In this document: piece by piece, positions 33,783 through 42,562 of the stretch
Layout: each line of letters opens with the position of its first letter
Numbering within the stretch: the stretch's first letter is position 1
Source of the DNA: JABWBR01 sp036741235
Lineage (GTDB): Bacteria > Bacteroidota > Bacteroidia > Chitinophagales > Saprospiraceae
Length of the DNA stretch: 64,000 nt
Direction: 5' to 3'
Assembly: GCA_036741235.1 (NCBI GenBank)
Contig: DAINSQ010000001.1
Coordinates: 1 to 64,000 of the forward strand
Made by a program: the position numbers and the translations under genes
Notes under the pieces: generated by a model
The model's database searches: none
The model's input: only the letters and a program-made list of their open reading frames with translations
Told to the model about the DNA's origin: nothing

Positions 33783-36050
33783 ATGGAATTACAAGTTTTC
33801 AAAACAGCTTCTTTTTTATCGCTACTATCACTGGGCTGGTCGCCGGTTCTGTTAGCCCAGGGCCCTATCGTGCTTCCCAGTTGCGGCATATCTTACATTG
33901 ATCCTCAGGACGGCAATCCTGGTACAATGCCTTCGCAAGACACCCTGATTTACCAGGAATATTTTACCGACGGGCAGGCGCTGCGCCGCTATTTTATCGA
34001 TATCAACGCCTTTGGCGGCTTGCAGGCCGACCGGGCCAAGGTGTACGCCATCATGCCCGACAGCAGCCTCAAATTAATGGGCGGCATGGCCTTCGGCAAT
34101 TGCGTGGGCTGCCTCGACGGCTTTGCGCTGGTTGACGACAATACCCTGGCCGTGCAGGGCGTCAGCGATATCAATACGATGAATATGTGGCTGGCTTCTT
34201 ACAATCAGCCGGCTTTTGCCCTTACCGGCAACCTGCAAACCCTCACCGGCGTGGGCCGACTCAGTGGAAAACTGCCCTTCTGCGCTATCGGCTGGCGGGT
34301 AGAATACAGCGTTTTTAGCGACCCCAATACTTCTTCCACAGAATTTGCCACCCATATTTTGTGCATACAAACACAGAGCTTGTGTCCGCTTACTTTTGGT
34401 ATTGACATCGATTGTCAAAATGATAGCCTTTATTTGTCTGCCAACGTGCCGGCCAACTGCCTGATGGGCCCGGCACAGGTGCAATGGTCAAATGCGGGCG
34501 GCGTGGCTGCCACGACCGCCAACGCCGCCCTGCCTTTGACACCCGGCAACCTGGGCTTGTACCAGCTTACTTTCAGCGATGATTGCTGCACGTTGCGCGA
34601 CTCTGTTTGGGTCCAAAACCCCGATTTTGCAGAAGCAGGCCCCGATGTATCGGTATGTAACCAGGAATCCTTGACCCTGGCCGGTAGCGGAGGCGCAGGG
34701 CATTTTTGGGAAAAAGCCGGCGGCGCGGTTATCAACGATTCACTGGTGACGATACCGGCAGCCCAGGAAACCGACGCCGGACTGTACATTCTGCACGCCT
34801 TCAACGCAGAAGGCTGCGAGGATACCGATACGCTGCTTGTTGAAGTACACACGCCCCCGCTGCCCGACATAGCAGTGAATACTCCCTGCCTGGGCGATAC
34901 TTTATTTTTCGGTGTAAATAACGATACGGCTTTTGTAACCCTAAAATGGCAAGACCCGCAGGGGACTGTACTGGGACAAACCTTTATACCCAATTTTCAA
35001 TCCGGCCAAATCGGCACGTACACCCTTACCGCCACCGATGCTTTTGGCTGCGCCATTCAGCAAAACGTCATGATCACCGGCAGCGAGCCGCCCGAAGTGG
35101 AATACATTGTCGAAGAAAGCTGCGACAGCTCGCGCATCTACATTTATCCGCCCGATTATCAATACTTGTGGGAAACCGGACTCAGCGGCCCGGTTTTTGC
35201 CACGGCCACCGGCGGCACTTTCGCCGTTACCGTGACTGATCCCCTGGGTTGCTCGTCGGTATTGCAAATCGAAGCCCCTCTGCCCGAAGGCCCTGAAATC
35301 TCACTAGAAGTAGAGCAACCGTTTTGCCCCGGCGACTACGGCGAAATCACCATCGTAGCCGAAAACCCCGACCGTCCGATGATTTTCTCTATCGATGGCG
35401 GACAGACCTACAGCCTGTCGCCGCACTTCGACAAGCTATCGTACGGCGCCTATAACGTGGCCGTACTCGACGACCTGGGCTGTTTGCAGCAATTTGAAGT
35501 AATAATAGAAACCCCCGATACCATGGGCGTATCGCTGGGCATAGACTACCTCGAAATGCGCCCCAATACGCCGGTTAGCCTGCAAGCTCAAACTGTGGGA
35601 CAAATCCAGGTTTACCAGTGGCTGCCCGATTTTATCAATACCGGCACGGCAACCACCGATTTTGTAGCCACCAACAGCATGGACGTGCGGATCATTGTAG
35701 AAGATGACAAGGGCTGCCGCGCCTCCGACGGCTTCCACCTGGAAATCGTACTCGGCGACACCTACGCACCCAACGCCTTTTCGCCCAACAGCGACGGCAT
35801 CAACGACCGCTTTACCTTTTACAGCGACAACGGCTCCGGCGAGATAATCACTACCCTGCGCATTTACAACCGCTGGGGCGACCTGGTTTTTGAAGCAACC
35901 GACATAGCGCTCAACGACGAATCAAAAGGCTGGGACGGCCAGTTCGGGGGCAAACCCGCCAATCCCGGTATTTACACGTATCACGGCGTCATTCGCTTTG
36001 GCAACGGCGCCATCCGCCACCTGAAAGGCGACGTACTGCTCATTCGCTAA
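33783..36050 (+). CDS. T9SS-secreted protein with gliding-motility type B (CHU_C) C-terminal domain
   Basis: The 755-residue product has a signal peptide (SLGWSPVLLAQ), Ig/PKD-like repeats rich in Cys and Asp such as AGPDVSVCNQESLTLAGSGG, and a SprB-like repeat region (GPEISLEVEQPFCPGDYG). It ends in a type B T9SS domain: YAPNAFSPNSDGINDRF, IYNRWGDLVFEA, GWDGQFGGKPANPGIYTYH and GDVLLIR. Such proteins are large surface adhesins or glue proteins of gliding bacteria. An ATG at 33759 would add eight residues; 33783 gives the more compact signal peptide. Confidence 0.88.
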   Translation: MELQVFKTASFLSLLSLGWSPVLLAQGPIVLPSCGISYIDPQDGNPGTMPSQDTLIYQEYFTDGQALRRYFIDINAFGGLQADRAKVYAIMPDSSLKLMGGMAFGNCVGCLDGFALVDDNTLAVQGVSDINTMNMWLASYNQPAFALTGNLQTLTGVGRLSGKLPFCAIGWRVEYSVFSDPNTSSTEFATHILCIQTQSLCPLTFGIDIDCQNDSLYLSANVPANCLMGPAQVQWSNAGGVAATTANAALPLTPGNLGLYQLTFSDDCCTLRDSVWVQNPDFAEAGPDVSVCNQESLTLAGSGGAGHFWEKAGGAVINDSLVTIPAAQETDAGLYILHAFNAEGCEDTDTLLVEVHTPPLPDIAVNTPCLGDTLFFGVNNDTAFVTLKWQDPQGTVLGQTFIPNFQSGQIGTYTLTATDAFGCAIQQNVMITGSEPPEVEYIVEESCDSSRIYIYPPDYQYLWETGLSGPVFATATGGTFAVTVTDPLGCSSVLQIEAPLPEGPEISLEVEQPFCPGDYGEITIVAENPDRPMIFSIDGGQTYSLSPHFDKLSYGAYNVAVLDDLGCLQQFEVIIETPDTMGVSLGIDYLEMRPNTPVSLQAQTVGQIQVYQWLPDFINTGTATTDFVATNSMDVRIIVEDDKGCRASDGFHLEIVLGDTYAPNAFSPNSDGINDRFTFYSDNGSGEIITTLRIYNRWGDLVFEATDIALNDESKGWDGQFGGKPANPGIYTYHGVIRFGNGAIRHLKGDVLLIR

Positions 36051-36064
36051 ACCCAACCACATTT

Positions 36065-37057
36065 ATGAGAATTTTAATCCTTGCGCCGCTTTTCGCCTTT
36101 GTCTTTTGGTTGCCGCTTGCTGCGCAGCGTTTCGAGGCCGGCATGGTCACCAACTACGGCCGGGCGCATACCGCTTTCCGCGGCGACCTGGCCAGGATGG
36201 TGGGTTTTTCAGAAATAGAAATCACGCAAGAACAAGTAGACACCGCCCTGGCCCGCTTCGACCTCAGCGCGCCCCGCTGGTTGCGCGAGTTGTTTCCCGG
36301 TTTGCGTATCGATGTTGCCGGAGATGTTTCGCGCAAGCAAACCCGCAACGTAAAAACCGTTCGCTTTTTTGCGCGTTACGACTGGCTGGGGGGCAGCTTT
36401 TCGGTATCCGACCCTCGGCTGAGTACTCCCCTGGAATCCCGCAAGCTGGGCAATCAGGTCAAATCCGTACGCCTGTCGCTGGCCGGCAAATCCGAAGAAC
36501 TAGCCGAGCACCTGGCCGCCATGGCCGTCGCCGACGAAACCCGCACCAAGCCATTTTTCAACAACCGCTACGACCTTGACGTATACATCGACTTCAAACG
36601 CATGTTATACCCCGACCAGCCCCTGCTGGAGTGGGGCCGCAACCGCAATAGCAGCATCGACGCTTCACTCTGCTCGGGTATTCGCTTCACCGCCGACCCC
36701 TCGCCGGTAGTCGACCTGGGCAATGTACTATTCATCAGCCAGAAACTCGACAGCCTGATGGAAGGCGGACTCTTGGCGCCCGTTGAAAATACGACCGACC
36801 AAATCGCCGTGGCCATACAGAACGTCGTTTTCGGCAAATTCAGAGACCCGCGCGTAGTACCCTCGCTCGGCTGGTTTGTCAGGGGCGAAGCGCCCGTCAA
36901 CTTCGGCGGCGATTTTTCAGTGCTGCTCGGCGGCGAATTCAGCATCAACAAACATACTTCGATCAAAGGAACCCGCCCCATGACCAGCGCCTACGGCTAT
37001 GCCGGCGTGCGCTGGAAAGTGGTGGGCGGCGACCGGAAAGATCGCAGAAGAAAATAG
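36065..37057 (+). CDS. Secreted beta-rich protein, family not recognised
   Basis: The 330-residue product has a signal peptide ending near LAAQ and beta-strand-like alternation such as RFFARYDWLGGSFSV and YGYAGVRWKVVGG. A conserved-looking block FGKFRDPRVVPSLGW is followed by FSVLLGGEFSINKHT. The C-terminal strands suggest an outer-membrane barrel, but I do not recognise the family. It follows the type B T9SS gene by 14 bases and precedes another barrel-like gene by 28, so the three probably form a transcription unit and may act together on the cell surface. Confidence 0.6.
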   Translation: MRILILAPLFAFVFWLPLAAQRFEAGMVTNYGRAHTAFRGDLARMVGFSEIEITQEQVDTALARFDLSAPRWLRELFPGLRIDVAGDVSRKQTRNVKTVRFFARYDWLGGSFSVSDPRLSTPLESRKLGNQVKSVRLSLAGKSEELAEHLAAMAVADETRTKPFFNNRYDLDVYIDFKRMLYPDQPLLEWGRNRNSSIDASLCSGIRFTADPSPVVDLGNVLFISQKLDSLMEGGLLAPVENTTDQIAVAIQNVVFGKFRDPRVVPSLGWFVRGEAPVNFGGDFSVLLGGEFSINKHTSIKGTRPMTSAYGYAGVRWKVVGGDRKDRRRK

Positions 37058-37085
37058 ATTATTGAACCTTTTAATTCCCTTACTC

Positions 37086-38075
37086 ATGGAAAAGGTTTTT
37101 ACCATCCTGTATTTGGCAACCCTGGCTTTTTTACCTGTTATCGCACTCGGCCAGCAGACACAACAACAAACGCAACAACAAACGCAGGTAGCCCCTTACT
37201 ACTACAAGCCTGCCCAATCCGACCGCTTTTTGCTCAACCTCAACGACGCCCAACTCGACATAGGCCTGCAGACGGTCACCATGTTTGCGCTCGACGACCG
37301 CGCCAGCCTCTCGGCCAATCCCCACTTTGAAGCCATGTGGAACCTGGTGCGACTGGGCGCCACCCTCGAAACGCTGTTGCGCGGCGACGAAGACGTGCTC
37401 AACGACGTGGACATGAACAAAAAATTCGGCCGCAACGGCTACAACAAAACCGTGCTCATGCTCTTTGCGCGTTACGGCTTTGGAGAATCCTCCGACGTCA
37501 AATTACAGCGCCACTTCTTTGAATTGGGCGTGAGCCCCGGCTTTTTCAAGCAGGGCAAAAAAGGCACCCACATCCACCTCGATTTTCGCACCAATATAGC
37601 CCGCACGCCCTATGGCGCAGGCGGCGGCAGCATCGACAGGGCGTTTGATTACGAAATTTTCGGCGGCGCCCGCATGGGCTTCGACTGGAGTTTCAGTCGC
37701 TCGGAAAGCGAAGCCGGCTTTTTTGCCCACCTCAGCGAAGAACTCAAGCGCATCGCCTACGAAAACGATTTCACCGCCGCCGAACTCATCATGCTCGAAG
37801 ACCTGGCGGAAACCAGCCGCATCCTGCTGCCCGAAGACGTGGGCGGCCGCGCTTTCCACTTCGGCCCTATAGCCGGGGCCCGCATTAGCAAACGAGTAGT
37901 GAAACACACCCGCGCTTTCATCACCGGCCAGGGCTTTTACGATATGATGGACCTCGTAGCCCGCAACAAAGCCGGCGAAAACAAACGCAGCCAGCACCAA
38001 ATCAACCTGCAATTCGGCTTTAATGTCACGATCGGCGCAGAAGGCGGAAAATCGGCGGTGAGGAGCTTTTTTTAA
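37086..38075 (+). CDS. Secreted barrel-like protein with Gln/Thr repeat, function unknown
   Basis: The 329-residue product has a signal peptide (VFTILYLATLAFLPVIALG), a short QTQQQTQQQTQ repeat at the mature N-terminus, then alternating beta pattern (HFFELGVSPGFFKQGKKG, HIHLDFRTNIART, QINLQFGFNVTIG). The final Phe-Phe fits an outer-membrane barrel end. The start at 37086 avoids overlap with the previous gene and gives the signal peptide. No family is recognised. The Q-T repeat is built of CAACAAACG-like triplets that could vary in length. Confidence 0.6.
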   Translation: MEKVFTILYLATLAFLPVIALGQQTQQQTQQQTQVAPYYYKPAQSDRFLLNLNDAQLDIGLQTVTMFALDDRASLSANPHFEAMWNLVRLGATLETLLRGDEDVLNDVDMNKKFGRNGYNKTVLMLFARYGFGESSDVKLQRHFFELGVSPGFFKQGKKGTHIHLDFRTNIARTPYGAGGGSIDRAFDYEIFGGARMGFDWSFSRSESEAGFFAHLSEELKRIAYENDFTAAELIMLEDLAETSRILLPEDVGGRAFHFGPIAGARISKRVVKHTRAFITGQGFYDMMDLVARNKAGENKRSQHQINLQFGFNVTIGAEGGKSAVRSFF

Positions 38076-38097
38076 GGGGTGAGTTGGGGATTGGTCC

Positions 38098-39084
38098 CTA
38101 CTCCAAGCCCAGTATCCATTCTTGACCGGTGTTTGTATCAAGCAGAGAGATCCGTTGATATTCCACCAATGAATCAGGTTTTACATAGATATACTCAAGC
38201 CGGGTAGTTAATATTTTACCACTGTTATCAGGTGCAGCTGAAACAGAAGTGTAACGCATATTCTCACATGGAGTAGTTTTGATAGTTGATATTTGAGAGG
38301 TTAAGATGTTTAATGTATGAATACCATCGTAGTCACTCCATACTAAGGTATTTTCATCTAACCAGTTTAGCGGAGAAATAAGATTGCCGCTATCTAGCGG
38401 TATAAGAGGCGTAAATTGCCAGTCCACTGTATTTGCGATACCTATGTACAAAATATTTTGATATGCTGAGATTGCTGCTATTTGACTATTCCTATATGAA
38501 CCCCAAGCAATTGATAACAAAATCGTATCTACTATTTCGCCATTAAGATTTAATATATAGTTGTGATTCAGTACACCATCTTTCCAACTTGTATAAATTT
38601 CATCGCCATCATTTATCCACATATAATTTGTAATGACACTATTATTGGGGGTTAATGTTGACAAACTATCTCCATTACTTTTTACTTTATAAAGGGGACC
38701 AAAGCCACTACCAAATATTATCCAGTCACTAGTTCCCCATTGAGGGTAATTAAGATAATTAGTTGCTGTTACTATGTGATTGTCACCAGTACAAAGATTT
38801 GAAATATTAATATTGATTTCGTTTTCTCCCTCATGCACTTTCCAGTACATAAATCTTTGAGCGTCAACTGGACAATAATACGGCACATAAATATATGGCC
38901 AATGAGTCACTGCATCAACATAGCCTAATCCATTAATGGGTAAATCAAAACAAGTGTCTGTAGGTGCCGATGCCCAAGTAATAGTTGAATTGCATGGATT
39001 AACAATATCCTCTTCAGATTCCCAGCGGCAGGCACTAATGATCAATATACCTGCAAATACCAGAATAAGATAGCCTTGTTTCAT
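38098..39084 (-). CDS. A+T-rich lipoprotein, possibly a beta-propeller
   Basis: The 328-residue product is a lipoprotein (lipobox ISAC, C19). It has repeated beta patterns such as DWIIFGSGFGPLYKVKSNGDSLST, TLVWSDYDGIHTLNILTS and EYIYVKPDSLVEYQRISLLD, which suggest a propeller of the TolB/PD40 kind; the assignment is weak. Its base composition is clearly A+T-richer than its neighbours, suggesting recent acquisition. The start overlaps the stop of the decayed T9SS gene (ATGA), so it may be transcribed from that gene's promoter. Confidence 0.6.
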   Translation of the reverse strand: MKQGYLILVFAGILIISACRWESEEDIVNPCNSTITWASAPTDTCFDLPINGLGYVDAVTHWPYIYVPYYCPVDAQRFMYWKVHEGENEININISNLCTGDNHIVTATNYLNYPQWGTSDWIIFGSGFGPLYKVKSNGDSLSTLTPNNSVITNYMWINDGDEIYTSWKDGVLNHNYILNLNGEIVDTILLSIAWGSYRNSQIAAISAYQNILYIGIANTVDWQFTPLIPLDSGNLISPLNWLDENTLVWSDYDGIHTLNILTSQISTIKTTPCENMRYTSVSAAPDNSGKILTTRLEYIYVKPDSLVEYQRISLLDTNTGQEWILGLE

Positions 39085-40148
39085 AGCTTGATCAATTTAG
39101 TAGTGTGGTAAAATTGCTCAGATACTAATGTGCAGAAATACAGGCCAGGAGCCAGGCCATAAAGCCCCAACGTTTGTTCGTATTGGCCGGGAGGCTGCGT
39201 CTCATAATCAACAAGGTGCGCTGCCGCATACGTAGAAATCGCCCTGTTCGTCTCTGGCCAGCCCCAGCGGACGTTCAAAGTCGATATCGAAGGCTTCGCG
39301 GCGATAGTTGGGGCCGCTCAGACCGGTGGGTAGCTTGTAGCGCACTGCGGCGATATCCCAGGTTGAGTCGCTGGAGGCGCTACCCCGCTGACTTCAATGG
39401 TGGTAGCGTTGAGAAAACGAATGGCAACAGGGGCTTCGTCGAGTTGAGCGTAGTCGTAGCGCTTGGCCCAGTGCGCTGTGCCGTTGGCGTATAGCTTGAG
39501 GGTCATGAAGTCCATTTGGGTGCCCACTCCCTTGCTGGGACCGGTCACGTACACATTCTGTGCGCCGTCCACGATCAGCGCCGAGGCATAGTCGTCGCCA
39601 TTGCCCGTACCGTTGCGCGTGGCATACCACACCTGGTCGCCGTTGTTGTCGTATTTGATAACCAAAAAATCAAAGTGCAGACTGGAGGCTGAATAGGCCG
39701 CTCCGGCGACGTACACATTACTGCTGCCGTCGAGTTGGATGGCGACGCCGTAAGTGGCGTCGATACCGGTTGCCTCAAATTCCTGATCCCAGACCAGGTT
39801 ACCCAGAGAATCGTGTTTGGTAGTAAAGGCTGCGATTTTACCGTTGGAAAGCCGGGTATTCCCGGTGGTGTAGACATTTCCGGCAGCATCGGCGGCGGAG
39901 GCCGTCCAGTCAACCGAGGCGAAGGGTTCGCCAAAGGCGGTCTGCCAGGCCTTATTCACCGTGGATTGAGCAAGTGTGTTATGGCTAAAAATACACAACA
40001 TTGCAATTACCAAACATGGGGGAGGGGTAATCCGGTAGAAGTGGTTCACAATGTGGCGTTTAATGGGTATTACAAGATGAAAGGCAAGATAGGGTATTTG
40101 CGGGAGATTGTCAAGGGGGGTGGTCGTAGGTTGGTTATATGCGTTCAC
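39081..40148 (-). pseudogene. Decayed SBBP-repeat T9SS protein gene (frameshifts and internal deletion)
   Basis: From 40148 an open frame encodes a signal-like segment and SBBP blades (GNVYTTGNTRLSNGK, SNVYVAGAAYSASS, QNVYVTGPSKGVG). Near 39380, at a GGGG run, the frame shifts and ends in unrelated residues at 39318. The original reading continues in another frame (WDIAAVRYKLPTGLSG, then DEQGDFYVCGSAP) to a stop at 39208-39210. A third frame from about 39230 encodes only the second half of a T9SS sorting domain (QTLGLYGLAPGLYF to TTKLIKL). The first half of that domain is missing, so there is at least one deletion besides the frameshifts. The exact start is uncertain. Confidence 0.75.
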
Positions 40149-40172
40149 AGTCCGATTAGCGGGTTGCGAGTC

Positions 40173-40754
40173 TCACTTCCGATATAAATTACCCTGTTGT
40201 AAATACTGATACACCGCATCCGGCACCAAATACTGTACCGATTTGCCATTGAGCAGGCACTCGCGGATGTAACTGGCCGAAATATACATCATCGGCGCGT
40301 CGAAGACCTTTACATGGGGGTGGTCGATCAGCGGCCCGGTTTCTACCCCTGCCCGTTCGTACACATAAATCTCATAGTCGCGCAGCAGCACTTCATAGTT
40401 TTTCCACTTGTGCAGTGTGGCCAGGTTGTCGCCGCCCATGATCAGCACAAATTGCTTGTCGGGATGTTTTTCGCGCAAATAGGCCAGCGTATCGACCGTA
40501 TAGGAAGGTTTGGGCAAGTGAAATTCGATGTCGGAAGCCCGCAGGGCGGGGTTGTCGCCTATGGCCAGCCTGACCAGATGCAGGCGGTCGTGGTCGCGCG
40601 CCAGGGTTTGTTTAGGCTTGAGCGGATTATGCGGGGATACCACCAGCCATACCTCCGACACGTCGGTCTGGGTAGCCATGTAATTGGCGATGATCATGTG
40701 CCCCACGTGCACAGGGTTGTAAGAACCAAAAAACAGGCCGATTTTTTTGCTCAT
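40173..40754 (-). CDS. nadD: Nicotinate-nucleotide adenylyltransferase NadD
   Basis: NadD adenylates nicotinate mononucleotide in NAD biosynthesis. The 193-residue protein has the nucleotidyltransferase motif GSYNPVHVGH near residue 10 and the ISASYIRE motif near 165, in normal spacing. The start at 40754 gives the usual MSKKIGLFFGS N-terminus; the frame is open upstream. It follows the lipoprotein gene by four bases. Confidence 0.95.
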   Translation of the reverse strand: MSKKIGLFFGSYNPVHVGHMIIANYMATQTDVSEVWLVVSPHNPLKPKQTLARDHDRLHLVRLAIGDNPALRASDIEFHLPKPSYTVDTLAYLREKHPDKQFVLIMGGDNLATLHKWKNYEVLLRDYEIYVYERAGVETGPLIDHPHVKVFDAPMMYISASYIRECLLNGKSVQYLVPDAVYQYLQQGNLYRK

Positions 40755-40758
40755 AGCG

Positions 40759-41208
40759 CTATTGTTCGAGCAGCGAATCGGGCAATTCTTCCATCCATTC
40801 CTCTTCGATGGGCTCCTCCTCGGGTGCGTCAACCAGCCACTTGCCGCCGATTTTTATCAGCACAAATTCCATTTCGTATTCTTCGAATTCATCTTTGAGC
40901 AGGCACAGGCAATAGGCGGTGTCACTCACTTCCCGGCAATTCAGTTGCAGAAATTCGGTGTTAAGCAGCGTAGAATCCTGGGGTTCGGAAGCAATCAAAT
41001 CAGCCATGCCGGTCAGTATGGCCTGGTGGCGGGGGGTACTCAGCGCTTTGGCTTCTTCAAACCGGTTGTTGTCGTAATGCGATTGAAATTGACGCACCAC
41101 TTCCTCCGGCGTCAACAACTTTTCGTCTGCCTGTTCCTGGGCAGGTTGTTCATTGCGACAAGCAAACGACAGCAAAACCAACAGCAAAACCGAACTTATT
41201 CTAACCAT
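40759..41208 (-). CDS. Small lipoprotein, NTF2/DUF4878-like
   Basis: The 149-residue product is a lipoprotein (lipobox SFAC, C17) with the start TPEEVVRQFQSHYDNNRFEEAKALST, two later cysteines and IKIGGKWLVDAPEEE, then an acidic tail. This pattern resembles DUF4878/NTF2-like lipoproteins of Bacteroidota. No function is known. It sits four bases upstream of nadD in the same direction. Confidence 0.65.
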   Translation of the reverse strand: MVRISSVLLLVLLSFACRNEQPAQEQADEKLLTPEEVVRQFQSHYDNNRFEEAKALSTPRHQAILTGMADLIASEPQDSTLLNTEFLQLNCREVSDTAYCLCLLKDEFEEYEMEFVLIKIGGKWLVDAPEEEPIEEEWMEELPDSLLEQ

Positions 41209-41277
41209 AAGAATTGTGAAATTCAGTAATAGACTACTTTGTGGACTTTAGTTGTTCCTCAACTTAACTCAATATTC

Positions 41278-41310
41278 CCAAAGTCCAATAGTCCCAAAGT
41301 CCAACAGTCC
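41278..41310 (-). repeat. GGACTGTTGGAC / GGACTATTGGAC phrase element after dnaN
   Basis: On the minus strand the text GGACTGTTGGACTTTG is followed directly by GGACTATTGGACTTTG, directly after the dnaN stop. It is the same phrase, in the same orientation relative to the upstream gene, as after hypF and the aminotransferase gene. Confidence 0.75.
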
Positions 41311-41314
41311 GCTA

Positions 41315-42430
41315 TCAGCTTCCCAACATCACCGGCATCACCAGCATCAATATCTCCTGGCCCGGCGTTTCTTCCACCGGCAGCAGGATTCCGGCACGGG
41401 TAGGGCCCGACAATTCGAGTTTCACCTCATCCGACTCCAGCACCGTCAGCATTTCCACCAGAAATTTGGCGTTAAAGCCAATCGTGACCGCCTTTCCGGC
41501 ATAAGAGCAAGGCATCTGCTCGGTGGCTTCGTTAGAGAAATCAAGGTCCTGCGCAGAAATTGTCAAGCTGCCTTCGCTGATATTCAGGCTAACCTGGTTG
41601 GTTGTTTTGTTGGCGTAAATAGCGATGCGCTTGAGCGAATTCTGAAAATCGGTGCGCGACACCGTCATCACGTTGGCGTTGTCAACCGGGATCACCGCAT
41701 TATAGTCGGGGTACCTCGAATCGATCAGTCGGCACACCAGTTGGGTATTGCCGAAAGAGAAAAAGGCATTGGCTTTGTTGAAAGACATCTTCACCTCTTC
41801 GCCTGTCGGCAGCGCGCCTTTGAGCAGGTTCAGCGCTTTTTTCGGCACAATAAACGAAGTAGATACCTCGCTGGCTACGTCAGAAAAGGTGTACTTCACC
41901 AACTTATGGGCGTCGGTGGCCACCAGGATGATTTTGGAAAAATCAATCTGGAAATACACGCCGGTCATTGCCGGGCGTAGTTCATCGGAACTAGTGGCAA
42001 AGAGCGTTTTGCTGATGCCCTGGCTGAGCAAGCCGGCGGGCAGGCTCACCACATCAACATTATCGGGCTCAGGGATGTGGGGAAAATCCTGTCCGTTTTC
42101 GCCGGCCAGTTTATACTTGCCGTAAGCCGACGTAATCTCGATGCCGAAATTTTCTTCGTTTACCACAAAAGTAATGGGTTGCTGGGGCAGCGCTTTGAGC
42201 GTTTCCAGTAATATCTTGGCCGGCACGGCCACTGAGCCGTCGCTGTCGGCCATCACTTCCATCTCGGTAACGATCGAGGTTTCGAGGTCGGAAGCGGTGA
42301 TGGTCAGCTTATTATTGCTTATGGCAAACAGAAAGTCTTCCATGATAGGCAATACGGGGTTGCTGCCGATGGCGCCTACGGCCAGTTGCAATTGCTTGAG
42401 CAGCTCGGAAGAAGAAACGCTAAACTTCAT
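41315..42430 (-). CDS. dnaN: DNA polymerase III beta sliding clamp
   Basis: The 371-residue clamp forms the dimeric ring that tethers DNA polymerase to template. It has the three-domain clamp pattern: MKFSVSSSELLKQL at the start, YKLAGENGQDFPHIP, RPAMTGVYFQ, and the C-terminal LPVEETPGQEILMLVMPVML. The start at 42430 is the standard one. A minus-strand -7-like TACTTTTG lies at 42503-42496, with no TTG at the expected distance. No dnaA or replication-origin feature is nearby. Confidence 0.97.
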   Translation of the reverse strand: MKFSVSSSELLKQLQLAVGAIGSNPVLPIMEDFLFAISNNKLTITASDLETSIVTEMEVMADSDGSVAVPAKILLETLKALPQQPITFVVNEENFGIEITSAYGKYKLAGENGQDFPHIPEPDNVDVVSLPAGLLSQGISKTLFATSSDELRPAMTGVYFQIDFSKIILVATDAHKLVKYTFSDVASEVSTSFIVPKKALNLLKGALPTGEEVKMSFNKANAFFSFGNTQLVCRLIDSRYPDYNAVIPVDNANVMTVSRTDFQNSLKRIAIYANKTTNQVSLNISEGSLTISAQDLDFSNEATEQMPCSYAGKAVTIGFNAKFLVEMLTVLESDEVKLELSGPTRAGILLPVEETPGQEILMLVMPVMLGS

Positions 42431-42562
42431 AGCTATTTGTTCTTTTATGAGGGTAGGGAAATTTGTTTTTTTGCGTTCCCGCAAAAATTATGCTACAAAA
42501 GTACATTTTGCGTTACATTTTTGCACGGTAAATAATTCACATCTTGTGGAAAACCCATTTTA

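Noticed and set aside
37150..37190. CAACAAACG repeat in the barrel-like gene as a separate repeat element
   Set aside because: It is a short in-frame Gln/Thr tract within a coding sequence and needs no other explanation.
41315..42430. dnaN as a sign of a replication origin
   Set aside because: No dnaA, recF or DnaA-box cluster is nearby; neighbours are nadD and an M16 gene.
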